Counted from the first letter of the stretch, positions 44,489 to 53,726 are shown. The stretch: DNA of 64,000 bases from Blautia hominis (GCA_002270465.1 NQOF01000007.1:62001-126000), one strand, 5' to 3'. Notes: generated by a model from the sequence alone, not told the origin. Numbers and translations: made by a program.

Positions 44489-45955
44489 TTACTTCCGTTC
44501 CGGCAGCCCATGGTTCATTTTACGGTATAATTCTGTGACCATAACAGATACCTGCATATAATTTCTGGTATAGGCATCTTCAAGATCATATTTCAGAAGT
44601 TCCTTGATTTTCTTTATTCTGTACAGCAGGGTATTCCGGTGTATATAAACAGCCTGGGAAGTGTTCAAAACCGAACGCTCGTATTTCAGATAAGCGGAAA
44701 AGGTATCAAACAGCCCATCCTGCTCCTCCTGCTCTCTTTTCCATAGACTTCTCACATCCGGATGGCAGGCGTACATCATATGCTCCAGACTGCCGGACAT
44801 AAGGATATAGTTGATCCCCATGTAATAAAAATCCAAGATCTTATCACTGCTTTCTCCAAGCAGATCCTTATTGTCCACAGCCGCTTTTGCCTGTGTATAT
44901 AAATATGACAGGTGAAAGATCCCTTCCATGGGAAGGCTGATCCCCACATCCGCATCTGTCTGCAGAAAAATCTGCCGTACACGCTCTCTTTTAAAGGCCC
45001 CGGACTTACTGATGTTCCATATTAAGATAAATTCCTTTTCCCTGCCGATCATCCTGCATTCAGGAAAAATCCCCATTAGGGTGGAACGCATGACTTCTGC
45101 AGCTTTTGCCGAAAGTTCTTTTCGCCGGGTCCTCACTATGACCACCTGATACCTATCCTCTGCGCTCCATCCCGCGTACATCAGCTTTCTGTTTAGTTTT
45201 TCACTATCTGTCATTTCATTGTTCAGGAGACTGTAAAACACGGAGTTCTCCGCATTTCTGTTCTTCTCCCCCCGCTCATTATCCAGATAATGATGCATCA
45301 TCTGCAGAAGCATTTCCAGCATCTGGTAGTCCCCCTGATTCAGGGCGCGGTCTTTCTCTATCACATTGATCCGCAAAAAAAACTCATTTTGAAAAATGAG
45401 AGCACCTGTGATTCCCTGACAGTTCAGTATTGTGCCCTGAAATTTAAAAGGAAGTACTTTCTCATACTCAAAATCATGCTCCGGGTAAAAGGATCTCATA
45501 TATTCCAAAGCCTGAATCGAGGAATATCCATATCTGGACAGGTACGCCCACTCCCTGTCCCCATCGTCCTCTCCATACTGGGAACTCATGCCCAGCACTT
45601 TGCAGTCTGTGTCAAACAGGGTCATAGGATTGTGGAAAACCCGAAAACACGCATCCACCAGATCCTGATATGCCCTCTGTGTGATAAGCCCCTGAATATT
45701 CTGGTACCAGTCATCATAAAAATCAAACACACTCTGGATTATATCAAACCCCTCCGCAAGCCTTACATCTTTCAGCCGTATACTTCCGCTTTCCGCGCTG
45801 CATATGGTATCATTTTCATCCGCATAGATGTAAGCACAGTCCGTTGCATACACAAGCCGCGCACTTTTTAAAACCGGAGGATCGCTTTCACGCAAATGGA
45901 CCTCCATATCAAGAAAATATATCCGATTGGCAATCATATGCATACTTAACTTCAT
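44489..45955 (-). CDS. PucR-family regulator
   Basis: This 488-residue regulator ends in the PucR C-terminal HTH (LNTSQAVYIHRNTLLYRIKKIKELL). A long N-terminal sensing part and a GGDEF-like middle region (VVIVRTRRKEL, DVGISLPM) precede it. I place the start at ATG 45953-45955 after AAAGGGAGATTT; a frame 36 codons longer lacks a good site. It is divergent from the CobW-MFS-UroD operon across 257 bp and probably controls it in response to the operon substrate. Confidence 0.85.
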   Translation of the reverse strand: MKLSMHMIANRIYFLDMEVHLRESDPPVLKSARLVYATDCAYIYADENDTICSAESGSIRLKDVRLAEGFDIIQSVFDFYDDWYQNIQGLITQRAYQDLVDACFRVFHNPMTLFDTDCKVLGMSSQYGEDDGDREWAYLSRYGYSSIQALEYMRSFYPEHDFEYEKVLPFKFQGTILNCQGITGALIFQNEFFLRINVIEKDRALNQGDYQMLEMLLQMMHHYLDNERGEKNRNAENSVFYSLLNNEMTDSEKLNRKLMYAGWSAEDRYQVVIVRTRRKELSAKAAEVMRSTLMGIFPECRMIGREKEFILIWNISKSGAFKRERVRQIFLQTDADVGISLPMEGIFHLSYLYTQAKAAVDNKDLLGESSDKILDFYYMGINYILMSGSLEHMMYACHPDVRSLWKREQEEQDGLFDTFSAYLKYERSVLNTSQAVYIHRNTLLYRIKKIKELLKYDLEDAYTRNYMQVSVMVTELYRKMNHGLPERK

Positions 45956-46212
45956 AAATCTCCCTTTCCCCTCCAAAATCTCTGCACATTCTACATCACA
46001 TGATACCATAAATCGACAAAAAAATATATAATTCGACCCAATTTCAAGATTTGTGCTTATCACACCAAATACGGACTCTATATTTTTGTTTTTTTGTGCG
46101 TTCAGCTTCTATATTTTTTCTCTTTTCTGTCCTATAATCCAATTAATTCAGAAATTAGCAGTAAACTATTTACCCTATATCATCTCCATGGAAATAAGAA
46201 AGGGGGGATTTT

Positions 46213-46815
46213 ATGAAAATTTTAATTCTGGGGGGCTTCCTGGGGTCAGGAAAAACTTCTCTCCTGCTGCAGCTTGCCTATTACATCACCGGTCGTTCCG
46301 CCCATGACCCGGAATATAAAGTGGTCATACTGGAAAATGAAGTGGGGGAAGAGGGTATTGATGACAAACTGCTGCGGGGGAACGGGTACCGGGTGGAAAA
46401 TCTTTTTTCCGGGTGTGCCTGCTGTACCCTGTCCGGAGAACTCCTCACAGCAGTCCACAACATTCAGGAACAAATGAAGCCGGACTGGCTCATCCTGGAA
46501 ACCACAGGCCTCGCCTACCCGCATTTGATCCAGAAAAACCTGGCTGACAGTATGCATCTTACTTCCAGAATCTGTGTTGTCACCGATGCCTCACGATGGG
46601 AACATCTTTTGACGCCGCTTCACCAGCTTATATCCGGACAGCTAACAAACGCAGACACCGTGCTGGTCAATAAGACCGATTTGGTTACTTCAGACTTGCT
46701 AAATAAAATGGAACAGCAGATCTCGGAGATAAACCCGCACCCAAAGATTTTCCAGACTTCAGCAAATCAGCCGGTTTCTCACAGTATCTGGGATTTTGTA
46801 CTGGGGGTGATCTAA
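46213..46815 (+). CDS. CobW-type G3E GTPase domain (split gene, first half)
   Basis: This 200-residue G3E GTPase has Walker A GGFLGSGKTS at 7-16, the ENEVGEEGID switch, the metal-binding CxCC motif at 68-71 (SGCACC), ETTGLAYP and NKTD at 153-156. The CobW C-terminal domain is absent, but the next gene supplies a His-rich segment and a C-terminal-like part. COG0523 proteins insert or traffic zinc, cobalt or other metals. The downstream UroD-type enzyme, a predicted zinc protein, is the obvious client (inference). Confidence 0.9.
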   Translation: MKILILGGFLGSGKTSLLLQLAYYITGRSAHDPEYKVVILENEVGEEGIDDKLLRGNGYRVENLFSGCACCTLSGELLTAVHNIQEQMKPDWLILETTGLAYPHLIQKNLADSMHLTSRICVVTDASRWEHLLTPLHQLISGQLTNADTVLVNKTDLVTSDLLNKMEQQISEINPHPKIFQTSANQPVSHSIWDFVLGVI

Positions 46816-47268
46816 ATGCATGAAAATTCCCACGACTGCACACACGGACATGAGCAACACACGCATTCCCATAGCCACGAACACCATGAACACACTACCG
46901 TTTCCCTTCATAAGGATCATATGGTCATTCATTTAAACGCCTATGAACAAGACGCTGCCAGTGTCGTGTCCCTGGAGTGGAATACCTGCGGGGATGTACG
47001 GCAGACAGAACTTTTGGTGAAGCAGTTTTTCAAAAAAATCGCCCGGGATATCACAGAGCATAACGGTATAATCGGGCACATAAAGGCATCCATGGAAACA
47101 AATGAGGTTATCATGATTTCCCTCACAGACACAGACGCCATGAAAAAAGCCGCGCAGTCTCCAACTATATCCATACATGCCGTCGTTATTGCCCTCTGCA
47201 TAGAGAAAGATACATTGACACATCTTGTAGAGTCCGCAGTTGACAGCAGCCCCTTATTTTCCATCTGA
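46816..47268 (+). CDS. His-rich metal-binding protein, CobW C-terminal-like
   Basis: This 150-residue protein starts with an extreme His cluster (HGHEQHTHSHSHEHHEHTT), then a compact alpha/beta region that could match the CobW C-terminal domain. In ordinary CobW proteins such a His stretch links the GTPase and C-terminal domains. Here the ATG directly follows the TAA of the GTPase, in the same frame. GGGGGTGATC, nearly the full anti-Shine-Dalgarno complement, lies just before, so it is translated as a separate subunit rather than by readthrough. Together the two total about 350 residues, the usual CobW length. Confidence 0.8.
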   Translation: MHENSHDCTHGHEQHTHSHSHEHHEHTTVSLHKDHMVIHLNAYEQDAASVVSLEWNTCGDVRQTELLVKQFFKKIARDITEHNGIIGHIKASMETNEVIMISLTDTDAMKKAAQSPTISIHAVVIALCIEKDTLTHLVESAVDSSPLFSI

Positions 47269-47288
47269 CCACAAGGGAGGGAATCACT

Positions 47289-48479
47289 ATGGCAGAACAG
47301 AAAAAATACACGTTAATGAACACGGTAGCTGTGTTGTCTGTCAGTACCTTACTATATCTGGCCGGCATCAATGCATCATCCCTGGCTTATTTGGTCAAGG
47401 AATTTCCGCAGTATGATATCACAACCGTAAAGCTGTTTTCCACTATCCCGTCACTCATGATGATCGTCTGCTCACTATTGTCGGGAAAACTGATACAGAT
47501 TTTCCCCATTAAGAAGATTGTCATCAGTTGTGCCTGTCTTATGCTGGTGGCAGGCTTTGGTACTTATTTTTTATTTAATCTTCCATCCATCCTGATCATG
47601 AGGGTAATCTACGGTATGGGTTCCGGAACCGTTTTCCCACTGGCGAATGCGATCATTCAGCAGCTCTATGAGGGGGACGAAAAGGCTAAGCTTTTGGGAT
47701 TCCGTGCCGCCTTTGGCGCACTGTTCGGAGCCGGGGTAACCTTAGTAGGCGGCTGGCTGACCTCCTTTGGGTGGAGATATGCATTCTTTGGATACCTGTT
47801 CGCAATCCCGGTAGCGCTTCTGGTACTCTTTTTCTGTCCGTCCAACGAGCCTATAAAAAAAGAAAAAACCTCTTCCAGCGCGGGAGAAAAGAAATACACG
47901 CGGAAAACCTTTTATGTTCTGCTCTTTGCAATATTTTTTAACGCGTGCATGATGTCCTTTAATGTTGAACTTTCCCTTGTCATAACAGGGGAGAATATCG
48001 GCGGCGCCGGTCAGGTTTCCATGGTTGCCTCCACCAACACTATTTTTGCCTTTATCGCAGGCCTTGTATTTGGCACTCTGCAGAAAAAGACACGGCGGTA
48101 TATGGCGATCATATCCACAGGACTTGTGGGACTGGCTCTGACACTGTTGTGTTTTGTCCAGCAATTTCCTTTATTTATTATATGCGGCGCAATCTTTGGA
48201 CTTGGTTTCGGCTTCTACAACCCCACATACAACCTGCTGATCGCGGGGACCGCTGCAAAACCAAAGTTTGGCTCCCAGGCAATTGCCATTTATACAAGCT
48301 GTGTGGGACTTGGACAGTTCCTCTCTCCTTACCTGATCAGCGGTGTCAGAAAACTGCTGGGCCTGAATATTCCCAGGGCGGAGTGGAGGATCACATCCAC
48401 AGCCACCATTTGCCTTGTTGTGGGTGCGGCAATATACATTCTTGTCACCGGAGGAAATAAAACGGCAAAACAAAACTGA
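47289..48479 (+). CDS. MFS transporter
   Basis: This 396-residue carrier has 12 predicted helices. Segments are YLAGINASSLAYLVKEFP, IYGMGSGTVFPLANAIIQQLYEG (motif-like region) and FGLGFGFYNPTYNLLIAGTA. It shows no clear match to a known substrate class. Placed between the metal-handling pair and the UroD-type enzyme, it probably imports that enzyme's substrate, for example a methoxylated or methylated compound (inference). Confidence 0.85.
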   Translation: MAEQKKYTLMNTVAVLSVSTLLYLAGINASSLAYLVKEFPQYDITTVKLFSTIPSLMMIVCSLLSGKLIQIFPIKKIVISCACLMLVAGFGTYFLFNLPSILIMRVIYGMGSGTVFPLANAIIQQLYEGDEKAKLLGFRAAFGALFGAGVTLVGGWLTSFGWRYAFFGYLFAIPVALLVLFFCPSNEPIKKEKTSSSAGEKKYTRKTFYVLLFAIFFNACMMSFNVELSLVITGENIGGAGQVSMVASTNTIFAFIAGLVFGTLQKKTRRYMAIISTGLVGLALTLLCFVQQFPLFIICGAIFGLGFGFYNPTYNLLIAGTAAKPKFGSQAIAIYTSCVGLGQFLSPYLISGVRKLLGLNIPRAEWRITSTATICLVVGAAIYILVTGGNKTAKQN

Positions 48480-48526
48480 TCCAGCTACAGCAGGAAATCA
48501 ATCATCTATGAAAAGGAGGAAATATT

Positions 48527-49531
48527 ATGTTAACTGAGAAAGAAAACTATTTGATGACGCTGCGCGGAGAAACCCCTGAATGGGTACCAAGACTTCTGAT
48601 CCCCTCGCCCGGACATGCGCCGGCTACTGCCTGGGTAGGCCCGGGATTCCTGAATGCCAGAAAAAATCCTTCAGGCGGGTTTGACATCTGGGGCGTGGAG
48701 TATGTTGCCACCAAAGAAACCGGTTATATGTCTCTGCCCAAACCTGGAAAATTCATACTCGATGACATCCGTCACTGGCGCGATATTATAAAAGCACCTG
48801 ATATTTCTCATATTGACTGGGAATCCATGGCTAAAAAAGATATGCAGCATATAGACAGAACGCAGACGGCTGTCACTGCCACCATCCATGTTGGTTATTT
48901 CCAGCAGCTCATGAATTTCATGGGATTTACTGAGGGACTCTGTGCTATGCTGGAAGAGCCGGAGGAAGTAATGGCACTCTTTGAATATTTGAATCAATTC
49001 TATGTGCAGGTATGCAGCAAAGTGAGGGATCACTACAAACCCGATGCCTGGGCTATCACAGATGACACGGCTACCGCCACCAATCCCTTCATTTCTGTTG
49101 CTATGTACAGGGAAATGGTGAAACCATTCCACGCAAGTGAGGCAAAGTTTGCCCAGGAAGCCGGACTGCCTATTGACATGCATGACTGCGGAAGATGTGA
49201 AGACTTTATTGAGGACTGGCTTGACTTCGGTGTGTGCGCTTGGAACCCTGCCCAGACCATGAATGACCTGGTGGGAATCAAGAAAAAATACGGAAATCGT
49301 CTGGTTCTGGAAGGCTGCTGGGATTCTTCAGGTCCTGCGGGCTGGCCGGGCACCCCTGAAGAGGTGGTCAGAGCTGAGGTCCGGAAATGCATTGACACCT
49401 TTGCTCCGGGAGGCGGATTTGTTTTCTGGGCAAGTACATACGGCGCACCGGACGATGAAGAGATTAAAAACAAAGCACGCTGGATCGCTGAGGAATATGA
49501 CTCCTACGGAAGGAACTTTTATAAGAAATAA
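48527..49531 (+). CDS. UroD/MtaA-type methyltransferase
   Basis: This 334-residue TIM-barrel protein is of the uroporphyrinogen-decarboxylase superfamily. It has the zinc triad expected of corrinoid methyltransferases: His219 and Cys221 in MHDCGRC and Cys264 in LEGCWDSSG. This speaks against a heme-pathway decarboxylase. No corrinoid protein or activating ATPase lies next to it, so the methyl acceptor must be elsewhere or the reaction differs. The N-terminal half (WVPRLLIPSPGH, GFDIWGVEYV) is like demethylase-associated members. The ATG follows AAAAGGAGG. Confidence 0.85.
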   Translation: MLTEKENYLMTLRGETPEWVPRLLIPSPGHAPATAWVGPGFLNARKNPSGGFDIWGVEYVATKETGYMSLPKPGKFILDDIRHWRDIIKAPDISHIDWESMAKKDMQHIDRTQTAVTATIHVGYFQQLMNFMGFTEGLCAMLEEPEEVMALFEYLNQFYVQVCSKVRDHYKPDAWAITDDTATATNPFISVAMYREMVKPFHASEAKFAQEAGLPIDMHDCGRCEDFIEDWLDFGVCAWNPAQTMNDLVGIKKKYGNRLVLEGCWDSSGPAGWPGTPEEVVRAEVRKCIDTFAPGGGFVFWASTYGAPDDEEIKNKARWIAEEYDSYGRNFYKK

Positions 49532-49657
49532 CGGGCTTGATACGGGAAAGGGTTGTTTACCTTATAAGGGGTATGCAGCCCTTTCTCTGCCTGCTGCGTT
49601 CTTTTCTGCCCCCAAACGGCATATCATTATAACAACATTCTATTGGGGGATTCTCCC

Positions 49658-50416
49658 TTGCTTAAAAAATTGATCAATACCATTATCACACTTGGATTTG
49701 CCGGTGCACTGGTACTATGTGCTGTTACATATCTGCCAAAAGCCGTCTCTGTCAGCAGCACTGTCGGAAGCCGGGAACTCCCCATCTACTGTGTAAAGAC
49801 CGATAAACCACAGATTGCCATCAGTTTTGATGCTGCCTGGGGCAATGAGGATACTGCCACACTCCTGGACATTCTGGCAAAACACAATGTCAAGGCCACC
49901 TTTTTCATGACCGGCGGATGGGTTTCCAGTTATCCTGACGATGTAAAAAAGATCTATGAAGCAGGCCATGACCTGGGCAACCACAGTGAGAACCATAAAT
50001 ACATGACCAAGCTCACAGACGAGGAAAAAACCCAGGAGCTCATGTCAGTACACAATAAAGTAAAAGAACTGACCGGATATGAAATGTTTTTATTCCGTCC
50101 CCCCTATGGGGACTATGACAATGATGTGGTTAAAAATGCCCGTGCCAATCACTACTACCCTATACAATGGGATGTTGATTCCCTGGACTGGAAAGATTAC
50201 GGCGCTGACGATATCATAAAAAGGGTCACGGAAGATTCCCATCTGGGCAGCGGGAGCATTATCCTCTGCCATAACGGGGCCAAATATACCAAGGATGCAC
50301 TGGACACCCTTATCACGACTCTGCAGGAGAAAGGATATGAATTTGTTCCAATATCACAACTTATTTATAAAGACAATTATCATATGGACCATGAGGGCAG
50401 ACAGATAGCAGACTAA
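49658..50416 (+). CDS. polysaccharide deacetylase (PdaB-like)
   Basis: This 252-residue protein has one N-terminal membrane anchor and a NodB-type domain: ISFDAAWGNEDT (metal Asp), the HSENHKYM His pair, RPPYGDYD and ILCHNGAK. It resembles sporulation deacetylases of the PdaB group that trim peptidoglycan. The likely start is TTG at 49658-49660 after GGGGGA; a TTG five codons earlier has no site. It follows the UroD gene by 126 bp but seems unrelated in function. Confidence 0.85.
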   Translation: MLKKLINTIITLGFAGALVLCAVTYLPKAVSVSSTVGSRELPIYCVKTDKPQIAISFDAAWGNEDTATLLDILAKHNVKATFFMTGGWVSSYPDDVKKIYEAGHDLGNHSENHKYMTKLTDEEKTQELMSVHNKVKELTGYEMFLFRPPYGDYDNDVVKNARANHYYPIQWDVDSLDWKDYGADDIIKRVTEDSHLGSGSIILCHNGAKYTKDALDTLITTLQEKGYEFVPISQLIYKDNYHMDHEGRQIAD

Positions 50417-50421
50417 AAAAG

Positions 50422-50498
50422 ACAGCGTACAGAACCGTGGAATATCCTTCCGGAACGATTTCCGGAAACTATATCCATTTCCCTGTACGCTGTTTTTA
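50422..50498. terminator. bidirectional terminator
   Basis: ACAGCGTACAG and CTGTACGCTGT followed by TTTTT, with an inner TTCCGGAA/TTTCCGGAAA hairpin, separate the deacetylase from the convergent DUF2812 gene. Confidence 0.85.
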
Positions 50499-50524
50499 CC
50501 GCTTTCGATTTCCTGCAGTCTTTC

Positions 50525-51937
50525 TTATAAAATGCCGGGCAGTTCCCTCATTTTCGCAGCCGCCCGGCTGTCAACAGTTTCCCGGCTGACCATACTTTCA
50601 TGAACTTTGTATCGGACGATCAAAATATACGGACCATTTCTTAAAATGGATACCCGGTAAGTCACTTCAGGAACTTCCTCCCCGGACTCCTCCGTCTCCT
50701 TCCTATTCCAGTAATCCGGTTCATGATAAAAAAATCCCTGTACATATATGTTTCCTTCCCAATACGCACCGGATTCTCGGTAATTCGGGCTGCTTTTGCT
50801 CAGTTTCCTTATATAATTTAAAACCCCCTTATACCTGGACTTATATAATGTATACGAAAATTCATTGCCGCTCTGTGATACCCGATATCTTTCCTGTTCC
50901 AACAGGATGCTTCTGCTGCTGTCATGGAGTCCCCTTTGAACCACACCGGTTTCACTGTCCTTTGCATCATTGTCCGGTAAAAGCAACGAATACTCCAGAA
51001 AAGGACCATCCCCAGTCATCCACGTGTCCTCCTTTGGCTCCTCCATACCTGCAAGGGTGTCTATTTTATGTAAACCCATTATCATAATAACGATAGCAGC
51101 CAATGCAAACAATAGATACCTCCACCGAAATCCGGTTTTTCTTCTGCTCCACATAAAAAGATACAGGCTTCCGTATATAATCACAAATAATAACAGAGTT
51201 GCCAGCCCTCTCCAATCCCTGTCCTGTATCAAACCGCGCAAAATCCCTATATAAAAGAACACTGCCAGTAAAAAACAAAAAGTTTTTGTGGCTATATCCT
51301 TTAGGCGGAATAAAGGATAGGACCTGTATCTCACGGGCTTTTTCTGTGATACAGCTCTTTTTGCCGCCTGGCACCACACCAGATAAAAGATCACACCGGC
51401 TAAACCGCTAAGAAAAAGATACAACATACAAAACAGTGCAAGGACTCCCCCATTGGTTTCAAGAAGCACGCCCAACTTATATCCCGCCAGACTGGGTGCT
51501 CCCATAAGAGCAGGCCAAAAATAAATGCCCGCAAATAACACGTCTAAAACCATGAGCAATACCGCCTGCTTCCGAAACTGGCTCTTCACTGCCTCCATCT
51601 TCAAAGCCTCGTCAGTCTCCACAGGGACAAGCCCCCTATCTTCACTCCATAAAATCTGCATACATTTCTCGGCACACGCAAAATGCCAGCCTGCACGCTC
51701 GCAGTAGAACTGAAAATCCCCGGACTTCTCGTTTACACTCCCTTCCCACATGGAAACATCTTTTAATATAACAACCGAAAATTTCACATTCCTAGGCGTC
51801 TGCCTCTCAAATCCCCAAAAGCCTCCATTCGCATCCTTCAGCATCCATCCACGAGCTGCCATTTTTTCAAAGAAATACTCCATTGCCGGAGCATCCAGGA
51901 CTCCAAAGGTTCTCCATCTCCAATACAGCATCTCCAT
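50525..51937 (-). CDS. DUF2812 membrane protein
   Basis: This 470-residue protein has an N-terminal DUF2812 module (WRTFGVLDAPAMEYFFEKMAARGWML and FYCERAGWHFACAEKCMQILWS). Several membrane helices follow and then a soluble tail. Such proteins are regularly paired with PadR regulators, and role is unknown. Its first 71 bases overlap the end of the PadR gene in another frame, so translation is coupled. The start at ATG 51937 follows GGGGGATGG. Confidence 0.82.
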   Translation of the reverse strand: MEMLYWRWRTFGVLDAPAMEYFFEKMAARGWMLKDANGGFWGFERQTPRNVKFSVVILKDVSMWEGSVNEKSGDFQFYCERAGWHFACAEKCMQILWSEDRGLVPVETDEALKMEAVKSQFRKQAVLLMVLDVLFAGIYFWPALMGAPSLAGYKLGVLLETNGGVLALFCMLYLFLSGLAGVIFYLVWCQAAKRAVSQKKPVRYRSYPLFRLKDIATKTFCFLLAVFFYIGILRGLIQDRDWRGLATLLLFVIIYGSLYLFMWSRRKTGFRWRYLLFALAAIVIMIMGLHKIDTLAGMEEPKEDTWMTGDGPFLEYSLLLPDNDAKDSETGVVQRGLHDSSRSILLEQERYRVSQSGNEFSYTLYKSRYKGVLNYIRKLSKSSPNYRESGAYWEGNIYVQGFFYHEPDYWNRKETEESGEEVPEVTYRVSILRNGPYILIVRYKVHESMVSRETVDSRAAAKMRELPGIL

Positions 51938-52247
51938 CCCCCTCCAATCTGGCAGCCCCGTCCCTTGCCATGGCTAAAATACGGCGATACTCCTTTTTCA
52001 GGGTATCATCCCCTTTTTCCGTGATTCGGTACCACTTTTTCCGCCCTTCCTGTCTGGTCTCTTCGATCATATCACCCTCCTGGAATTTTCCCAGAAGCGT
52101 ATACAGGGTTCCGGGTCCCACCTGTACACGGCCCCCTGAGAGAACTTTTACTTTTTCCATGATATCCACTCCGCAGCATTCATCCTGCAGGGACATGAGA
52201 ATATAGTACATAGGTTCCGTCAAACTCTGAAATTGTTCTCTTGGCAT
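51867..52247 (-). CDS. PadR-family regulator
   Basis: This 126-residue winged-helix repressor has TEPMYYILMSLQDECCGVDI, VGPGTLYTLLGKFQEGDMI and RKKWYRITEKGDDTLKKE, the usual PadR pattern. The C-terminus runs on past the start of the DUF2812 gene. Two identical palindromes in the promoter are the probable operators. Confidence 0.92.
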   Translation of the reverse strand: MPREQFQSLTEPMYYILMSLQDECCGVDIMEKVKVLSGGRVQVGPGTLYTLLGKFQEGDMIEETRQEGRKKWYRITEKGDDTLKKEYRRILAMARDGAARLEGDGDAVLEMENLWSPGCSGNGVFL

Positions 52248-52325
52248 ATCTGCTCCCTCCCCTTTGCCTTATAAACCATCGCTTTCTGTTATTTCGCATC
52301 ACTGGCGTATACATCACTTTTGGCA

Positions 52326-52376
52326 ATATCGTTATACGATATTTCTTATCTTTATTATAATATCGTATAACGATAT
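52326..52376. promoter_or_regulatory. PadR twin operators
   Basis: ATATCGTTATACGATAT (52326-52342) and ATATCGTATAACGATAT (52360-52376) are exact reverse complements of each other, and each is itself a palindrome around TAT/ATA. Their starts are 34 bp apart, about three helical turns. They lie between PadR and the CofE-like gene and may control both directions. Confidence 0.85.
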
Positions 52377-52515
52377 TGTCAAATAAAACGCATTCTCCCC
52401 CAATACAATTTTTTTGTCGGTTTCTGTCAGGATTTACTTGCTTATTTTGGCAACAAACCGTAGAATAGTAATGGTGGCAATGTCCACGAAAATGAAAAAA
52501 TGGGGGAATATCATA

Positions 52516-53718
52516 ATGTCTAAAATGGTAGGTACCATATCCCGCGGCGTCCGCGCTCCAATTATCCGTGAAGGGGACAACCTGTCGGAAATCGTAGTGG
52601 ACTGCGTGCTGGAAGCTGCAAAAAGCGAACCCTTTGAGATTCGCGATAAAGATGTAATCGCTGTCACAGAGGCGGTGGTTGCCAGAGCCCAGGGCAACTA
52701 TGCCAGTGTGGAACAGATTGCCAAAGATGTACATGAAAAATTCGGTGATGATACCGTTGGTGTCCTCTTCCCGATCCTCAGCCGGAACCGCTTTTCCATC
52801 TGTCTGAAAGGAGTCGCCAAAGGCTGTAAAAAAATCGTGCTCATGCTGAGCTATCCTTCTGATGAAGTGGGAAATCATCTGGTGGACCTGGACGTCATGG
52901 ACGAAAAGGGTGTCAATCCCTGGACCGATGTACTGTCAGAAGAAAAATACAGAGAATTGTTCGGATACGAAAAACACGTATTTACCGGTGTTGACTATGT
53001 GGACTATTATAAAAATGTGATCCGTGAGAGCGGCGCAGAAGTGGAGATCATTTTTGCCAACAATCCAAAAGCGATCTTGGACTACACAACCAGTATCCTC
53101 ACCTGCGACATTCACAGCAGAGAACGCACCAAACGCATCCTGAATGCCAATGGCGCAAAAAAAGTCTACGCGCTGGATGATGTTATGACACACAGCATCG
53201 ACGGAAGCGGATACAATGACAAATACGGCCTGCTTGGCTCCAACAAAGCCACAGAGGATACTGTGAAGCTCTTCCCTATCCGCTGCGAAGAAATGGTTGA
53301 TTCCATACATAGATCCATTCTGGAAAAAACCGGCAGACATGTGGAAGTCATGATCTACGGTGACGGCGCCTTCAAAGACCCGGTGGGAAAAATCTGGGAG
53401 CTGGCTGACCCGGTCGTTTCACCTGCCTACACAGAGGGCCTGAACGGAACTCCCAATGAGGTGAAGCTGAAATACCTGGCGGACAATGATTTCGCTGATT
53501 TATCCGGAGATGAATTAAAAGCTGCCATTAAAAATTACATCCAGGAAAAAGATGAAAAAGCAGAAAACCTGAAGGGTACCATGGTAACCCAGGGCACGAC
53601 ACCAAGACGCCTGACAGACCTGTTAGGCTCCCTGGCAGACCTGACTTCCGGTTCCGGAGATAAGGGTACGCCTATCATCTATATCCAGGGATATTTTGAC
53701 AATTACACAAAAGAATAA
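52516..53718 (+). CDS. CofE-like coenzyme F420-0:L-glutamate ligase family protein
   Basis: This 400-residue protein resembles the FbiB/CofE fold: VRAPIIREGDNL, RDKDVIAVTEAVVARAQGNY and MVYGDGAF-type segments (VMIYGDGAFKDPVGKIWELADP). True CofE adds glutamate to F420, which Firmicutes of this kind are not expected to make. It is likely an F420-independent amide ligase of the same family. The ATG at 52516 follows GGGGGAATATCATA; longer frames lack a site. Single gene with its own terminator. Confidence 0.75.
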   Translation: MSKMVGTISRGVRAPIIREGDNLSEIVVDCVLEAAKSEPFEIRDKDVIAVTEAVVARAQGNYASVEQIAKDVHEKFGDDTVGVLFPILSRNRFSICLKGVAKGCKKIVLMLSYPSDEVGNHLVDLDVMDEKGVNPWTDVLSEEKYRELFGYEKHVFTGVDYVDYYKNVIRESGAEVEIIFANNPKAILDYTTSILTCDIHSRERTKRILNANGAKKVYALDDVMTHSIDGSGYNDKYGLLGSNKATEDTVKLFPIRCEEMVDSIHRSILEKTGRHVEVMIYGDGAFKDPVGKIWELADPVVSPAYTEGLNGTPNEVKLKYLADNDFADLSGDELKAAIKNYIQEKDEKAENLKGTMVTQGTTPRRLTDLLGSLADLTSGSGDKGTPIIYIQGYFDNYTKE

Positions 53719-53726
53719 TGGGTATT

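Noticed and set aside
48527-49531. Heme-pathway uroporphyrinogen decarboxylase
   Set aside because: The His/Cys/Cys zinc triad and the neighbours fit the methyltransferase branch; no other heme genes are present.
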